From positions 1 through 41,461 of the forward strand of contig CBDUXT010000052.1 of the NCBI GenBank assembly GCA_965371245.1: a stretch of 41,461 nucleotides of DNA, in the 5' to 3' direction. Shown here in pieces: positions 8,339 through 15,971 of the stretch. Source of the stretch: CBDUXT01 sp965371245 (GTDB lineage: Bacteria; Planctomycetota; Phycisphaerae; UBA1845). Both the position numbers and the translations under genes were made by a program. The notes under the pieces were generated by a model. It made no database searches, was not told the origin of the DNA, and was given only the letters and a program-made list of their open reading frames with translations. Every line of letters starts with the position of its first letter. Position 1 is the stretch's first letter.

Positions 8339-10321
8339 ATGCGGCTGGCTTATCTGATCGCTGGTGCGGGGGGCATGTATTGCGGAAGCTGTCTGCGCGA
8401 CAACCGGCTGGCGGCCACGCTGATCGCCCAGGGACGCGACGTCGTTCTGATCCCACTCTACACGCCGATTCGCACCGACGAGGTCGATGTAAGCGAGCCC
8501 ACCGTCTACTACGGAGGGATCAACGTCTACCTTCGGCAGCGGTCACGGCTGTACCGGCGGCTTCCGGGATGGGTCACGCGCCGGTTGGATTCACCGCGAC
8601 TCCTGCGGCGCGCGATGCGCCTGGCCGGCAGTACCTCGCCGGCGACACTGGGGGACCTGACGGTCTCGATGCTTCGGGGCGAGGAGGGCGCCCAGCACAA
8701 GGAGCTGTCGCGTCTGATCGAGGGCCTGCGGGCGATTCAGCCCGACGTGATCCATCTGCCGAACCTGATGTTTGTCGGCATGGCGCGCCGACTCAAGGCG
8801 GCGCTGAATGTTCCCGTGCTCTGTACGCTCTCCGGCGAGGACATCTTCATCGACAAGCTGCCGCCTGACCACAGATCCGAGGCGATGGAACTGATCCGAC
8901 TTCGGTCGGCCGACATTGATGGCTTCGTGGCCGTCACCGAGTACTTCGCGACCTTCGCCCGCGACCGCTTCGGCCTGCCGCCGGACCGCGTTCACGTGGT
9001 GCCGATGGGTATCGACGTGACCGGCGTCGGCGAACCCGCTGCTCCAGCGGACGGGCCGTTCATCATCGGCTACCTCGCACGGATCTGCGACGACAAGGGG
9101 TTGTTGAACCTGTGTGACGCGTTCGTGCAACTGCGCCGCGCGGGGCGAGACTGTCGCCTGCGCGTGGCGGGCTATCTGGGGGCGGGCGACCGCGACTATT
9201 TCCTGGCCGTGCGGAAGTACGTTCGCCACGAAGGGGTGGACGACGTGTTCGAGTATGTCGGAGAGGTGGACCGGGCGGGCAAGTTCGAGCTCCTTCGCTC
9301 GCTGCACGTGCTGTCGGTCCCCACCCTGTACCCCGAGTCGAAGGGGCTCTACGTGCTGGAGGCGATGGCAACCGGCACGCCGGTGGTCCAGCCACGTCAC
9401 GGCTCGTTCCCCGAACTTGTGGAGGCGACCGGCGGCGGTCTGTTGTATGATCCCTTGGACCCGCAAGGCTTGCCCGGCGCCCTGGCGCGACTCATGGACG
9501 ACCGCGACCTTCTTGCCAGGCTCGGCGCAACAGGGCGGGCGGCGGTCCACGAGTCGTTCACCGACCGGATCATGGCCGAGCGGACGTGGACGCTGTGCCT
9601 TGACCACCGTCAACGCGAGAAAACAATAACGCCGGGAGACTCCGCCGTGCCCGCGACCCTGCAAGCTGACTCCGTGACCAAGAGCTTTCCCACTCGTAGC
9701 GGCGAACTGGTGATTCTTACTGACGTATCGTTGGCACTGAGTGCCGGGGAGTCGGCCGCGATCATGGGCTCCTCCGGATCGGGCAAGAGCACGGTGCTCA
9801 ACATTCTCGGCACGCTGGAGAGCCCCAGCGGCGGCACGGTTCGCATCGACGGCAAGGACCCGTTTGCGCTTTCGGACGGCGACCTCGCCCGGTTTCGCAA
9901 CCGGCTGATCGGCTTCATCTTTCAGGAACACCACCTGTTGCCTCAGTGCTCGGTGCTCGAAAACGTGCTGGTGCCGACGCTGGCCGATGGAAAAAACACC
10001 GACCAACTGGCCCGTGCCAAGGAGTTGCTCGAACGCGTCGGGCTCAGCCACCGGCTGGACCACCGACCGGCCGAGCTGTCCGGTGGAGAACGGCAACGTG
10101 TGGCCATCGCGCGGGCGCTGATCAACCGTCCCGCGGTGGTGCTGGCGGACGAGCCGACGGGGAATCTTGACGCCAAGACAGCAGGCAGCGTCGTTGATCT
10201 TCTGATGGAGGTCTACCGCGAGGCCAACGTCGTGCTCCTCGTGGTAACCCACAGCGAGACGCTGGCTACACGGTTCGACGCTCGCTTCGATCTCGTGGAT
10301 GGGTCGCTGATCAAACGCTAA
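8339..10321 (+). CDS. Glycosyltransferase fused to LolD/MacB-type ABC ATPase
   Basis: One open frame of 660 residues joins two enzymes. Residues 1-430 are a GT-B glycosyltransferase of the GT4 type: N-terminal Rossmann start with GGMYCGSCLRDN, then IIGYLARICDDKGLLNLCDAF, and the donor-binding region VPTLYPESKGLYVLEAMATGTPVV. Residues 437-660 are an ABC ATPase of the lipoprotein-release/MacB class: Walker A GSSGSGKST (477-485), Q-loop FIFQEHHLLPQ, signature LSGGERQ (580-586), Walker B VVLADEPTGNLD, and the switch histidine in VVTHSE. A GTG at 9647, at the domain junction, has GGGAG upstream and could give a free ATPase from an internal start. The permease gene follows after 10 bases. ATG 8339 begins exactly at the Rossmann strand. 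The sugar donor and transported substrate are unknown. Confidence 0.9.
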   Translation: MRLAYLIAGAGGMYCGSCLRDNRLAATLIAQGRDVVLIPLYTPIRTDEVDVSEPTVYYGGINVYLRQRSRLYRRLPGWVTRRLDSPRLLRRAMRLAGSTSPATLGDLTVSMLRGEEGAQHKELSRLIEGLRAIQPDVIHLPNLMFVGMARRLKAALNVPVLCTLSGEDIFIDKLPPDHRSEAMELIRLRSADIDGFVAVTEYFATFARDRFGLPPDRVHVVPMGIDVTGVGEPAAPADGPFIIGYLARICDDKGLLNLCDAFVQLRRAGRDCRLRVAGYLGAGDRDYFLAVRKYVRHEGVDDVFEYVGEVDRAGKFELLRSLHVLSVPTLYPESKGLYVLEAMATGTPVVQPRHGSFPELVEATGGGLLYDPLDPQGLPGALARLMDDRDLLARLGATGRAAVHESFTDRIMAERTWTLCLDHRQREKTITPGDSAVPATLQADSVTKSFPTRSGELVILTDVSLALSAGESAAIMGSSGSGKSTVLNILGTLESPSGGTVRIDGKDPFALSDGDLARFRNRLIGFIFQEHHLLPQCSVLENVLVPTLADGKNTDQLARAKELLERVGLSHRLDHRPAELSGGERQRVAIARALINRPAVVLADEPTGNLDAKTAGSVVDLLMEVYREANVVLLVVTHSETLATRFDARFDLVDGSLIKR

Positions 10322-10331
10322 GGGAGCCGCG

Positions 10332-13300
10332 ATGCAGCGGTCAACGCTGAGCCGACGCAGTCTGACCTTTCATTGGCGTACGAACGTGGCCGTCACCCTC
10401 GGCGTGGCGATCGGAGCGGCCGCCCTGACGGGGGCGCTGATCGTTGGCGACTCGATGCGCGGGAGCCTGCGCGCGGCGGCGCTGGGTCGGCTCGGTCGTA
10501 TCGACCACGCCCTGGTCTCAAGTCGCTACTTTCGAGAAGCGCTCGCGGGTGATCTGACCGGTCAGTCGGTGTACGCGGCGCGCTTCGAGCCGCCGGCTCC
10601 GATCATCATTCTCAAGGGCGGCGCGACGCATGCCGACTCTGCGGCGCGAGCCGGGCGTGTCACCGTTCTCGGCGTGACCGATCGCTTCTGGGAACTGGCG
10701 ACCGATGGTGCCACCCTGAACGTCGGCCCGTTTTCCGGACGATCGGTGATTCTCAACGAGCCGCTGGCGCTGGAGCTGGGCGCAAAAGCCGGTGACGATG
10801 TGCTGCTGCGGTTCGGGAAGCCCGGGGCGGTATCGACCGAAACGCTGCTCGGGCGGCGGGAGACGAAAGACACGACCTCGGCCCTGCGCCTGACGGTCCA
10901 TCGCGTCATTCCCGCCGAGGATCTGGGTGCGTTCAGCCTCAACCCGCGGCAGTTTCTTCCTCATAACGCCTTTGTGCCGCTTTCCGTGTTGCAGCGCTCC
11001 ATCGACCGGCGCGACCGCGTCAACGCCCTGCTCGTGGTTGGAATATCAGGCGGCGATCGAACGAGCGAGGGGGCGTCCGCTCTTCAACGGACGCTGAAGG
11101 ACTGCGTCACGCTCGGCGACCTGGGTCTGAAACTTCGCATCGATGAAAAACACGGGTACGTCTCGCTGGAAAGCGAGGCCATGTTGCTTGAGCCCTCGGT
11201 GGAGACTGCCGCGAGGACGGCCGCTGAGGACGCCGGGGTCGATCGGTATCCTGTCCAGGTGTATTTGGCCAACCGGATCGCGAAATCGGACGGTGCGGAT
11301 GATGCCATCGATGTGACACCGCCTGGAACATCTCGGGGCATTCCCTACTCGACCATCGCCGCCATTCCCCCAGGGCCTGGTTGGCCGGGGCGCGTGGCGC
11401 CCCCGCACGGCGAGCCCTTGCTTCAGCCGGGTGAGATCCTGCTCAACGAATGGTCCGCCGCGGACCTCGGCGCAAACGTGGGCGACCGGATCAGCCTTGA
11501 CTACTACGTCACGGGCCCGTTTGGAAAGTTCGAGTCGCGAACGACCACGTTCAGTCTTCGCGCAATTGTTCCCCTGGCCGGCTCGGCCGCCGATCCCGGC
11601 TTCACCCCGGAGTACAAGGGCGTGACCGACACGAAGAACCTCGCCGACTGGGATCCACCCTTCCCCATGGACTTGAAGCTCATTCGGGACAAGGACGAGG
11701 CCTATTGGGACGAGCATCGCACGACGCCCAAGGCGTTCGTCGGTCTCGCCGACGGCCGACGGCTGTGGGCCGAGGACGCGGACCGATTTGGAACGTTGAC
11801 TTCGATCCGGCTCACGCCGCGCGACGCGGGCACACCGCTGGCCGAAGCGGCGACCAACTTCGACGCGGCCATGATCAAAGAGCTGGACCTGGCGAGTATG
11901 AACTTGTCCTTTGATGCGGTACGCGAGCGCCTCGCCCTGGCCGGCTCGGGCACGACGGACTTCGGCGGCCTGTTCATCGGGTTCAGCTTCTTCCTGATCG
12001 CCTCGGCCGCCATGCTTGTGGCACTTCTGTTCCGACTCGGCGTGGAACGCCGGGCCCCCGAGATCGGACTGCTGCTGTCCACGGGGTACGCGCCGCGCAC
12101 GGTCGCGCGGCTACTCATCGCGGAGGGCGCGGTGCTCGCGGCCGTCGGCGGGGCGATCGGGCTTGTCGCGTCGCTGGGCTACGCCTGGCTGATGCTGGCG
12201 GGGTTGCGTTCATGGTGGTCGGATGCGGTGAACACCCCCTTCCTTCGCCTGTACGCGACGCCGCTGATGCTCGCCATTGGCTTTGTCGCCAGTTTCCTCG
12301 TGGCCCTGGGGTCCATCGCGTGGTCGATCCGCGGGCTAACGAAGCTATCCGCACGCGATTTGCTGGCGGGCACGGTGGCGTCCGGGCGGCGGGGAACAAC
12401 CGTTGCCCCCACGCGAGCGGGCAAAGTGGCCGGCGTGTTCCTGGCGGTGGCCGTGGTGATGGCTGTCCTCCCGGCGGTCAGCGACGCGGTTCCAAGGGCG
12501 GTGGCGTTTTTTCTCAGCGGGGCGTCCATGCTGACCGGATGCCTGGCGCTGTTCACCCATCGACTGAAACAGGAGCGACCCGGCATCATTCACAAACCGG
12601 GCATCACCGCGTTGGTGCGCCTCGGGACGCGCAACGCTCGGCGCCAGGCAGGTCGAAGCATGCTGACCACCGGGCTGATCGCGTCGGCCACCTTCCTGAT
12701 CGCCGCGCTGGGTGCGTTTCACATGGACGCCGACGTGCCGACGCGGGCGCGTGATTCCGGCTCGGGCGGCTATTCGCTTTACGCCGAGTCGGCCGTCCCG
12801 CTGATCCACAACCCCAACACGACCGAGGGTCGTGAAGCACTCAACATCTCGACCGCATCCGCCGATGCCCTGACTGATACGTTCGTGATGCCGCTACGGC
12901 TGCGACCCGGCGACGAGTCCGGCTGCGTGAACCTCTATCGACCGACCGAACCCAGAATCCTTGGCGCGCCGGATGCCATGATTGCGCGCGGCGGGTTCGT
13001 CTTTGCATCGACCATGTCCGAAACAGACGAGGAGAAAGACAACCCGTGGACGTTGCTGTCCAAAACGTTCGACGACGGTGCGATCCCTGTCATCGGTGAC
13101 GTCAACGCCGTCATGTGGCAGCTTCACCTGGGGCTCGGCAAGGATCTGATGGTCACCGACGAGCAGGGTCGTGAGGTGGCGCTGCGGTTCGTCGCGCTGC
13201 TCGCCGGAAGTGCCTTGCAGGACGAACTCATCGTCGCCGAGGCGGCCTTCGGGCGGCTGTTCCCCAGCATCGGCGGCTATGGGTTCTTTCTGATCGACGC

Positions 13301-13796
13301 GCCGCTGGATCGAGTCGGCGAGGTCGAGGCCACGTTTGAGCAGGAGCTGGCGGCGTTCAGCTTTGACGTGCGCCGGACGGCGGATCGGCTCACGGAATAC
13401 ATGGCCGTGCAGAACACGTACCTATCGACGTTTCAGACACTCGGCGGATTCGGGCTGATCCTCGGGACGATCGGTCTGGCGGCCGTCCTGCTTCGCAACA
13501 CGTGGGAGCGCCGCGGCGAAATCGCGCTGCTTCGCGCGCTGGGTTACTCGCGCAGGGCGCTGGGCGGCATGGTCATGGCCGAGAATGTTTCTCTCCTGGT
13601 GATCGGGCTGGTCGCGGGCTCGGTTTCCGCAGCCGTGGCGATTGCTCCGCACGTGGTAAGTCGCTCGAGCGCGATCCCCTGGCTGTCGCTTGGCCTGACA
13701 CTCTTCGGCGTGTTTTCGATGGGCGTGCTGTGCGGTCTGCTGGCGGTTGTTCCCACGCTACGGGCGCCACTGTTGCCGGCCCTGCGTTCCGAATAG
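10332..13796 (+). CDS. Large FtsX-like ABC transporter permease
   Basis: Inner-membrane permease of 1154 residues. After a first membrane helix (about 20-42, TLGVAIGAAALTGALIVGDS) comes a very large periplasmic MacB-like domain, then an FtsX bundle starting near residue 550 (GLFIGFSFFLIASAAMLVALLF, with ERRAPEIGLLLSTGY as the cytoplasmic coupling loop). A second periplasmic segment follows, then a C-terminal FtsX bundle (LGGFGLILGTIGLAAVLL, ERRGEIALLRALGYSRR). Two FtsX modules in one chain give the eight-to-ten helix layout of the DUF214/LolCE-like class. GGGAG lies seven bases before the ATG. The ATPase for this permease is almost certainly the C-terminal half of the preceding fusion gene, so the two form one transporter operon. 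Confidence 0.9.
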   Translation: MQRSTLSRRSLTFHWRTNVAVTLGVAIGAAALTGALIVGDSMRGSLRAAALGRLGRIDHALVSSRYFREALAGDLTGQSVYAARFEPPAPIIILKGGATHADSAARAGRVTVLGVTDRFWELATDGATLNVGPFSGRSVILNEPLALELGAKAGDDVLLRFGKPGAVSTETLLGRRETKDTTSALRLTVHRVIPAEDLGAFSLNPRQFLPHNAFVPLSVLQRSIDRRDRVNALLVVGISGGDRTSEGASALQRTLKDCVTLGDLGLKLRIDEKHGYVSLESEAMLLEPSVETAARTAAEDAGVDRYPVQVYLANRIAKSDGADDAIDVTPPGTSRGIPYSTIAAIPPGPGWPGRVAPPHGEPLLQPGEILLNEWSAADLGANVGDRISLDYYVTGPFGKFESRTTTFSLRAIVPLAGSAADPGFTPEYKGVTDTKNLADWDPPFPMDLKLIRDKDEAYWDEHRTTPKAFVGLADGRRLWAEDADRFGTLTSIRLTPRDAGTPLAEAATNFDAAMIKELDLASMNLSFDAVRERLALAGSGTTDFGGLFIGFSFFLIASAAMLVALLFRLGVERRAPEIGLLLSTGYAPRTVARLLIAEGAVLAAVGGAIGLVASLGYAWLMLAGLRSWWSDAVNTPFLRLYATPLMLAIGFVASFLVALGSIAWSIRGLTKLSARDLLAGTVASGRRGTTVAPTRAGKVAGVFLAVAVVMAVLPAVSDAVPRAVAFFLSGASMLTGCLALFTHRLKQERPGIIHKPGITALVRLGTRNARRQAGRSMLTTGLIASATFLIAALGAFHMDADVPTRARDSGSGGYSLYAESAVPLIHNPNTTEGREALNISTASADALTDTFVMPLRLRPGDESGCVNLYRPTEPRILGAPDAMIARGGFVFASTMSETDEEKDNPWTLLSKTFDDGAIPVIGDVNAVMWQLHLGLGKDLMVTDEQGREVALRFVALLAGSALQDELIVAEAAFGRLFPSIGGYGFFLIDAPLDRVGEVEATFEQELAAFSFDVRRTADRLTEYMAVQNTYLSTFQTLGGFGLILGTIGLAAVLLRNTWERRGEIALLRALGYSRRALGGMVMAENVSLLVIGLVAGSVSAAVAIAPHVVSRSSAIPWLSLGLTLFGVFSMGVLCGLLAVVPTLRAPLLPALRSE

Positions 13797-13897
13797 CCGA
13801 TCGTTCGACAACTGGTGCTCCAAACGAGGATGGAAGTTTCTTATGAGCCGATTTCCGCGCGACGCCATGACACACGTGCATTCCCTATCTTGGTGCG

Positions 13898-14040
13898 CCG
13901 AGCCGCGGGTTTCAGCCCGCGCGGACTCTCATACGGCGACGACCGCACTGGCGCGTTTGCCGATTTGGCGTGCCGGGCGCTGGTGTTGTTTCGATCCCTC
14001 AGCCGCCGGAAAACCGCGCGGGCTGAAGCCCGCGGCTCGG
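13898..14040. repeat. Family C element with 27-bp inverted arms
   Basis: Left arm 13898-13924 (CCGAGCCGCGGGTTTCAGCC...) and right arm 14014-14040 are reverse complements with one mismatch. Each arm is itself a small hairpin (CGGG-tttca-CCCG type). The element ends one base before a GTG codon that begins a perfect signal peptide. Confidence 0.8.
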
Positions 14041-15321
14041 GTGGTCCACCGCGTTACGTCTGCCCTCGCGCTTCTACTCATGCTCATGGTCGTCGATGTG
14101 CGTGCGGAGGACAACGCGCTTCTTTTGACCGGCGCGCGGGTTCTCGATGCATCCGGCGCACGGTGGGTCTCGGACCATGCCGTACTCATCGTCGGCGCGA
14201 AGATCGCCCGCGTGGCTCCGCTGGAATCCATGGCGACACCGGTCGATGCGCGCCGTATCGACCTCACCGGACTGACGCTCATCCCGGGCCTGATCGATCT
14301 TCATTCCCATCTGCTGCTCCATCCGTACGACGAGGCGTCATGGAATGATCAGGTGTTGAAGGAATCGTTGGCTTTACGGACGGCTCGGGCCGTCGCTGCC
14401 GCGCGGGTGACACTCGAGGCCGGCTTCACGACAATCCGCGATCTCGGCACGGAGGGTGCGGGCTACGCCGACGTCGGCGTGCGCGACGCCATCCGTCAGG
14501 GCATCGTTCCCGGGCCTCGGGTCTTTGCCGCCACGCGTGCGATCGTGGCCACCGGCTGCTACGGACCGGCCGGTTTCGATCCGCGCTGGGCCATGCCGGT
14601 CGGGGCGCAGGTGGCCGATGGCGCGGTGGAGGTTCGCAAGGTCGTGCGGGAGCAGATCGCCGCCGGGGCCGACTGGATCAAGGTGTACGCCGACTACCGT
14701 CGGAAACCGGGCGACCCCTCGACGCCAACGTTTTCGCAAGAAGAGTTGGACGCCATCGTCGATGAGGCCACCAGCGCCGGCGTACCGGTCGCGGCCCATG
14801 CCTCCACCGACGAGGCCATCCGCCGTGCGGTGCTTGCCGGCGTCGCCACCATCGAGCACGGCTACGATGCATCGAACGAAGTGCTGGGGTTGATGCGCGA
14901 GCGCAGCGTCGTGCTCTGTCCGACGCTGACCGCATCCGAATCCATGGCTCGCTATGGCGGCTGGAAGCCGGGCATGCCCGACGATCGGCGCATCGCCGGG
15001 TCCAAGGCCATGTTCGCTCGGGCAATCGCCGCCGGCGTGACCATCGCCTGCGGCAGCGACGTCGGCGTGTTCGCGCACGGGGACAACGCGCGAGAGATCG
15101 AGCTGATGGTGGCGTACGGCATGTCCCCGGTCCAGGGATTGCAGGCGGCCACCTCCATTGCCGCCAAGGTCTTGGGGCGCGGCCACCACCTCGGTCGCAT
15201 TGATGCGGGATACCAGGCCGATCTGGTTGCGGTTCACGGCAACCCGCTCGAAAACCCGGGCGCGCTTCGCAACGTGGTGCTGGTCATCAAAAACGGGCGG
15301 GTTGTTACGGACAAGCGGTGA
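14041..15321 (+). CDS. Exported metal-dependent amidohydrolase
   Basis: Amidohydrolase-superfamily enzyme of about 426 residues, of the imidazolonepropionase/Xaa-Pro-dipeptidase-like group that hydrolyses amide or cyclic amide bonds. Metal ligands are visible: HSH in LIDLHSHLLLH, the lysine region ADWIKVYAD, histidines in VAAHAST and TIEHGYDA, and the aspartate in CGSDVGVFAHGDN. A signal peptide ALALLLMLMVVDVRA precedes EDN, so the protein is exported. The start is uncertain. GTG 14041 gives the signal peptide directly but has no good ribosome site. ATG 13843, with GAGGATGG upstream, is in frame and would read through the inserted family C repeat, adding 66 odd residues. The permease gene lies upstream on the same strand. 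Substrate is unknown. Confidence 0.85.
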   Translation: MVHRVTSALALLLMLMVVDVRAEDNALLLTGARVLDASGARWVSDHAVLIVGAKIARVAPLESMATPVDARRIDLTGLTLIPGLIDLHSHLLLHPYDEASWNDQVLKESLALRTARAVAAARVTLEAGFTTIRDLGTEGAGYADVGVRDAIRQGIVPGPRVFAATRAIVATGCYGPAGFDPRWAMPVGAQVADGAVEVRKVVREQIAAGADWIKVYADYRRKPGDPSTPTFSQEELDAIVDEATSAGVPVAAHASTDEAIRRAVLAGVATIEHGYDASNEVLGLMRERSVVLCPTLTASESMARYGGWKPGMPDDRRIAGSKAMFARAIAAGVTIACGSDVGVFAHGDNAREIELMVAYGMSPVQGLQAATSIAAKVLGRGHHLGRIDAGYQADLVAVHGNPLENPGALRNVVLVIKNGRVVTDKR

Positions 15322-15565
15322 CAGCCTCGACCCGGCTGCCGGTCATCCTTGGCGTTAGCTGCGCCGTTGGGTACGGTTCGCGGCGGTCCGTGCCAGGGAT
15401 CGTAGGTCGCGGGACCCAGTGCGGTCGGCACTGGTTTCGTATTTCGTGGCGCCGGGAAGCGGGAATCGCCGATGGAAGTCCCGGTATGGACCTTCACACG
15501 AGGCGTTGCGGCAGGCACCCGTGGCCGACTGAAGTGCCTCCACAAATGTTGGGTTGGAGTCGGAC

Positions 15566-15799
15566 ATGAAGAACACGCGCTGGAACAGACGGTTGGCGAA
15601 GCTAACGACGGGAGCGATCTTGACAGGCTTCGCGCTGGGTCCTTGTCTTCCCGACAATTTCTTTGCCAATAGCGCCAGAAACGTGGCGGTCACGATCACC
15701 GATAGCCTGCTCGCAACAGCGATCGCCCCCTTCCTTGACGCGCTCGGCATCATCGGCGGAACCGGCAATACGACCGACACGACCACCACCGGCGGCTAG
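15566..15799 (+). CDS. Small exported protein, planctomycete type
   Basis: A 77-residue protein with a basic start (MKNTRWNRRLAK), a hydrophobic export segment (TTGAILTGFALGPC) and a short mature part with ANSARNVAVTITDSLLATAIAPFLDAL, ending in a Gly/Thr-rich tail. GGAG lies six bases before the ATG. The cysteine after GFALGP is preceded by proline, so it is not a convincing lipobox. The function is unknown; I recall similar short 'CLPNNFF'-type exported proteins from planctomycete genomes but cannot verify that here. The TAG stop is part of the terminus of the following repeat. Confidence 0.7.
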   Translation: MKNTRWNRRLAKLTTGAILTGFALGPCLPDNFFANSARNVAVTITDSLLATAIAPFLDALGIIGGTGNTTDTTTTGG

Positions 15800-15963
15800 T
15801 GCCTGGTCACACCTCATGTTGCGGGTTCAGATCCACCCCGTATCGTGTTGCTCTCTGGGTGGCCCACCTCTTCAGAGGTGGGGGACTCGAATGGTCACCC
15901 GATTCGCGTCCCCCACGGCTAAAGCCGTGGGCCACGCAACCTGAAAACTCACGCGATGCGCGG
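15795..15963. repeat. Family A element with two perfect hairpins
   Basis: Begins GCTAGTGCCTGGTCAC, matching the ACTAGTGCATggTCAC terminus. It contains CCCACCTC-TTCA-GAGGTGGG (15863-15882) and CCCACGGC-TAAA-GCCGTGGG (15912-15931). The outer GTGGCCCAC and GTGGGCCAC can also pair, giving alternative folds. The right end is approximate. An inverted copy of the core lies at 36247-36325. Confidence 0.8.
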
Positions 15964-15971
15964 CCGCCGCT

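Noticed and set aside
8591..10252. Long minus-strand open frame (553 codons) opposite the glycosyltransferase-ABC gene
   Set aside because: It is antisense to a gene with clear catalytic motifs, has no family features and no ribosome site. High GC makes such frames common.
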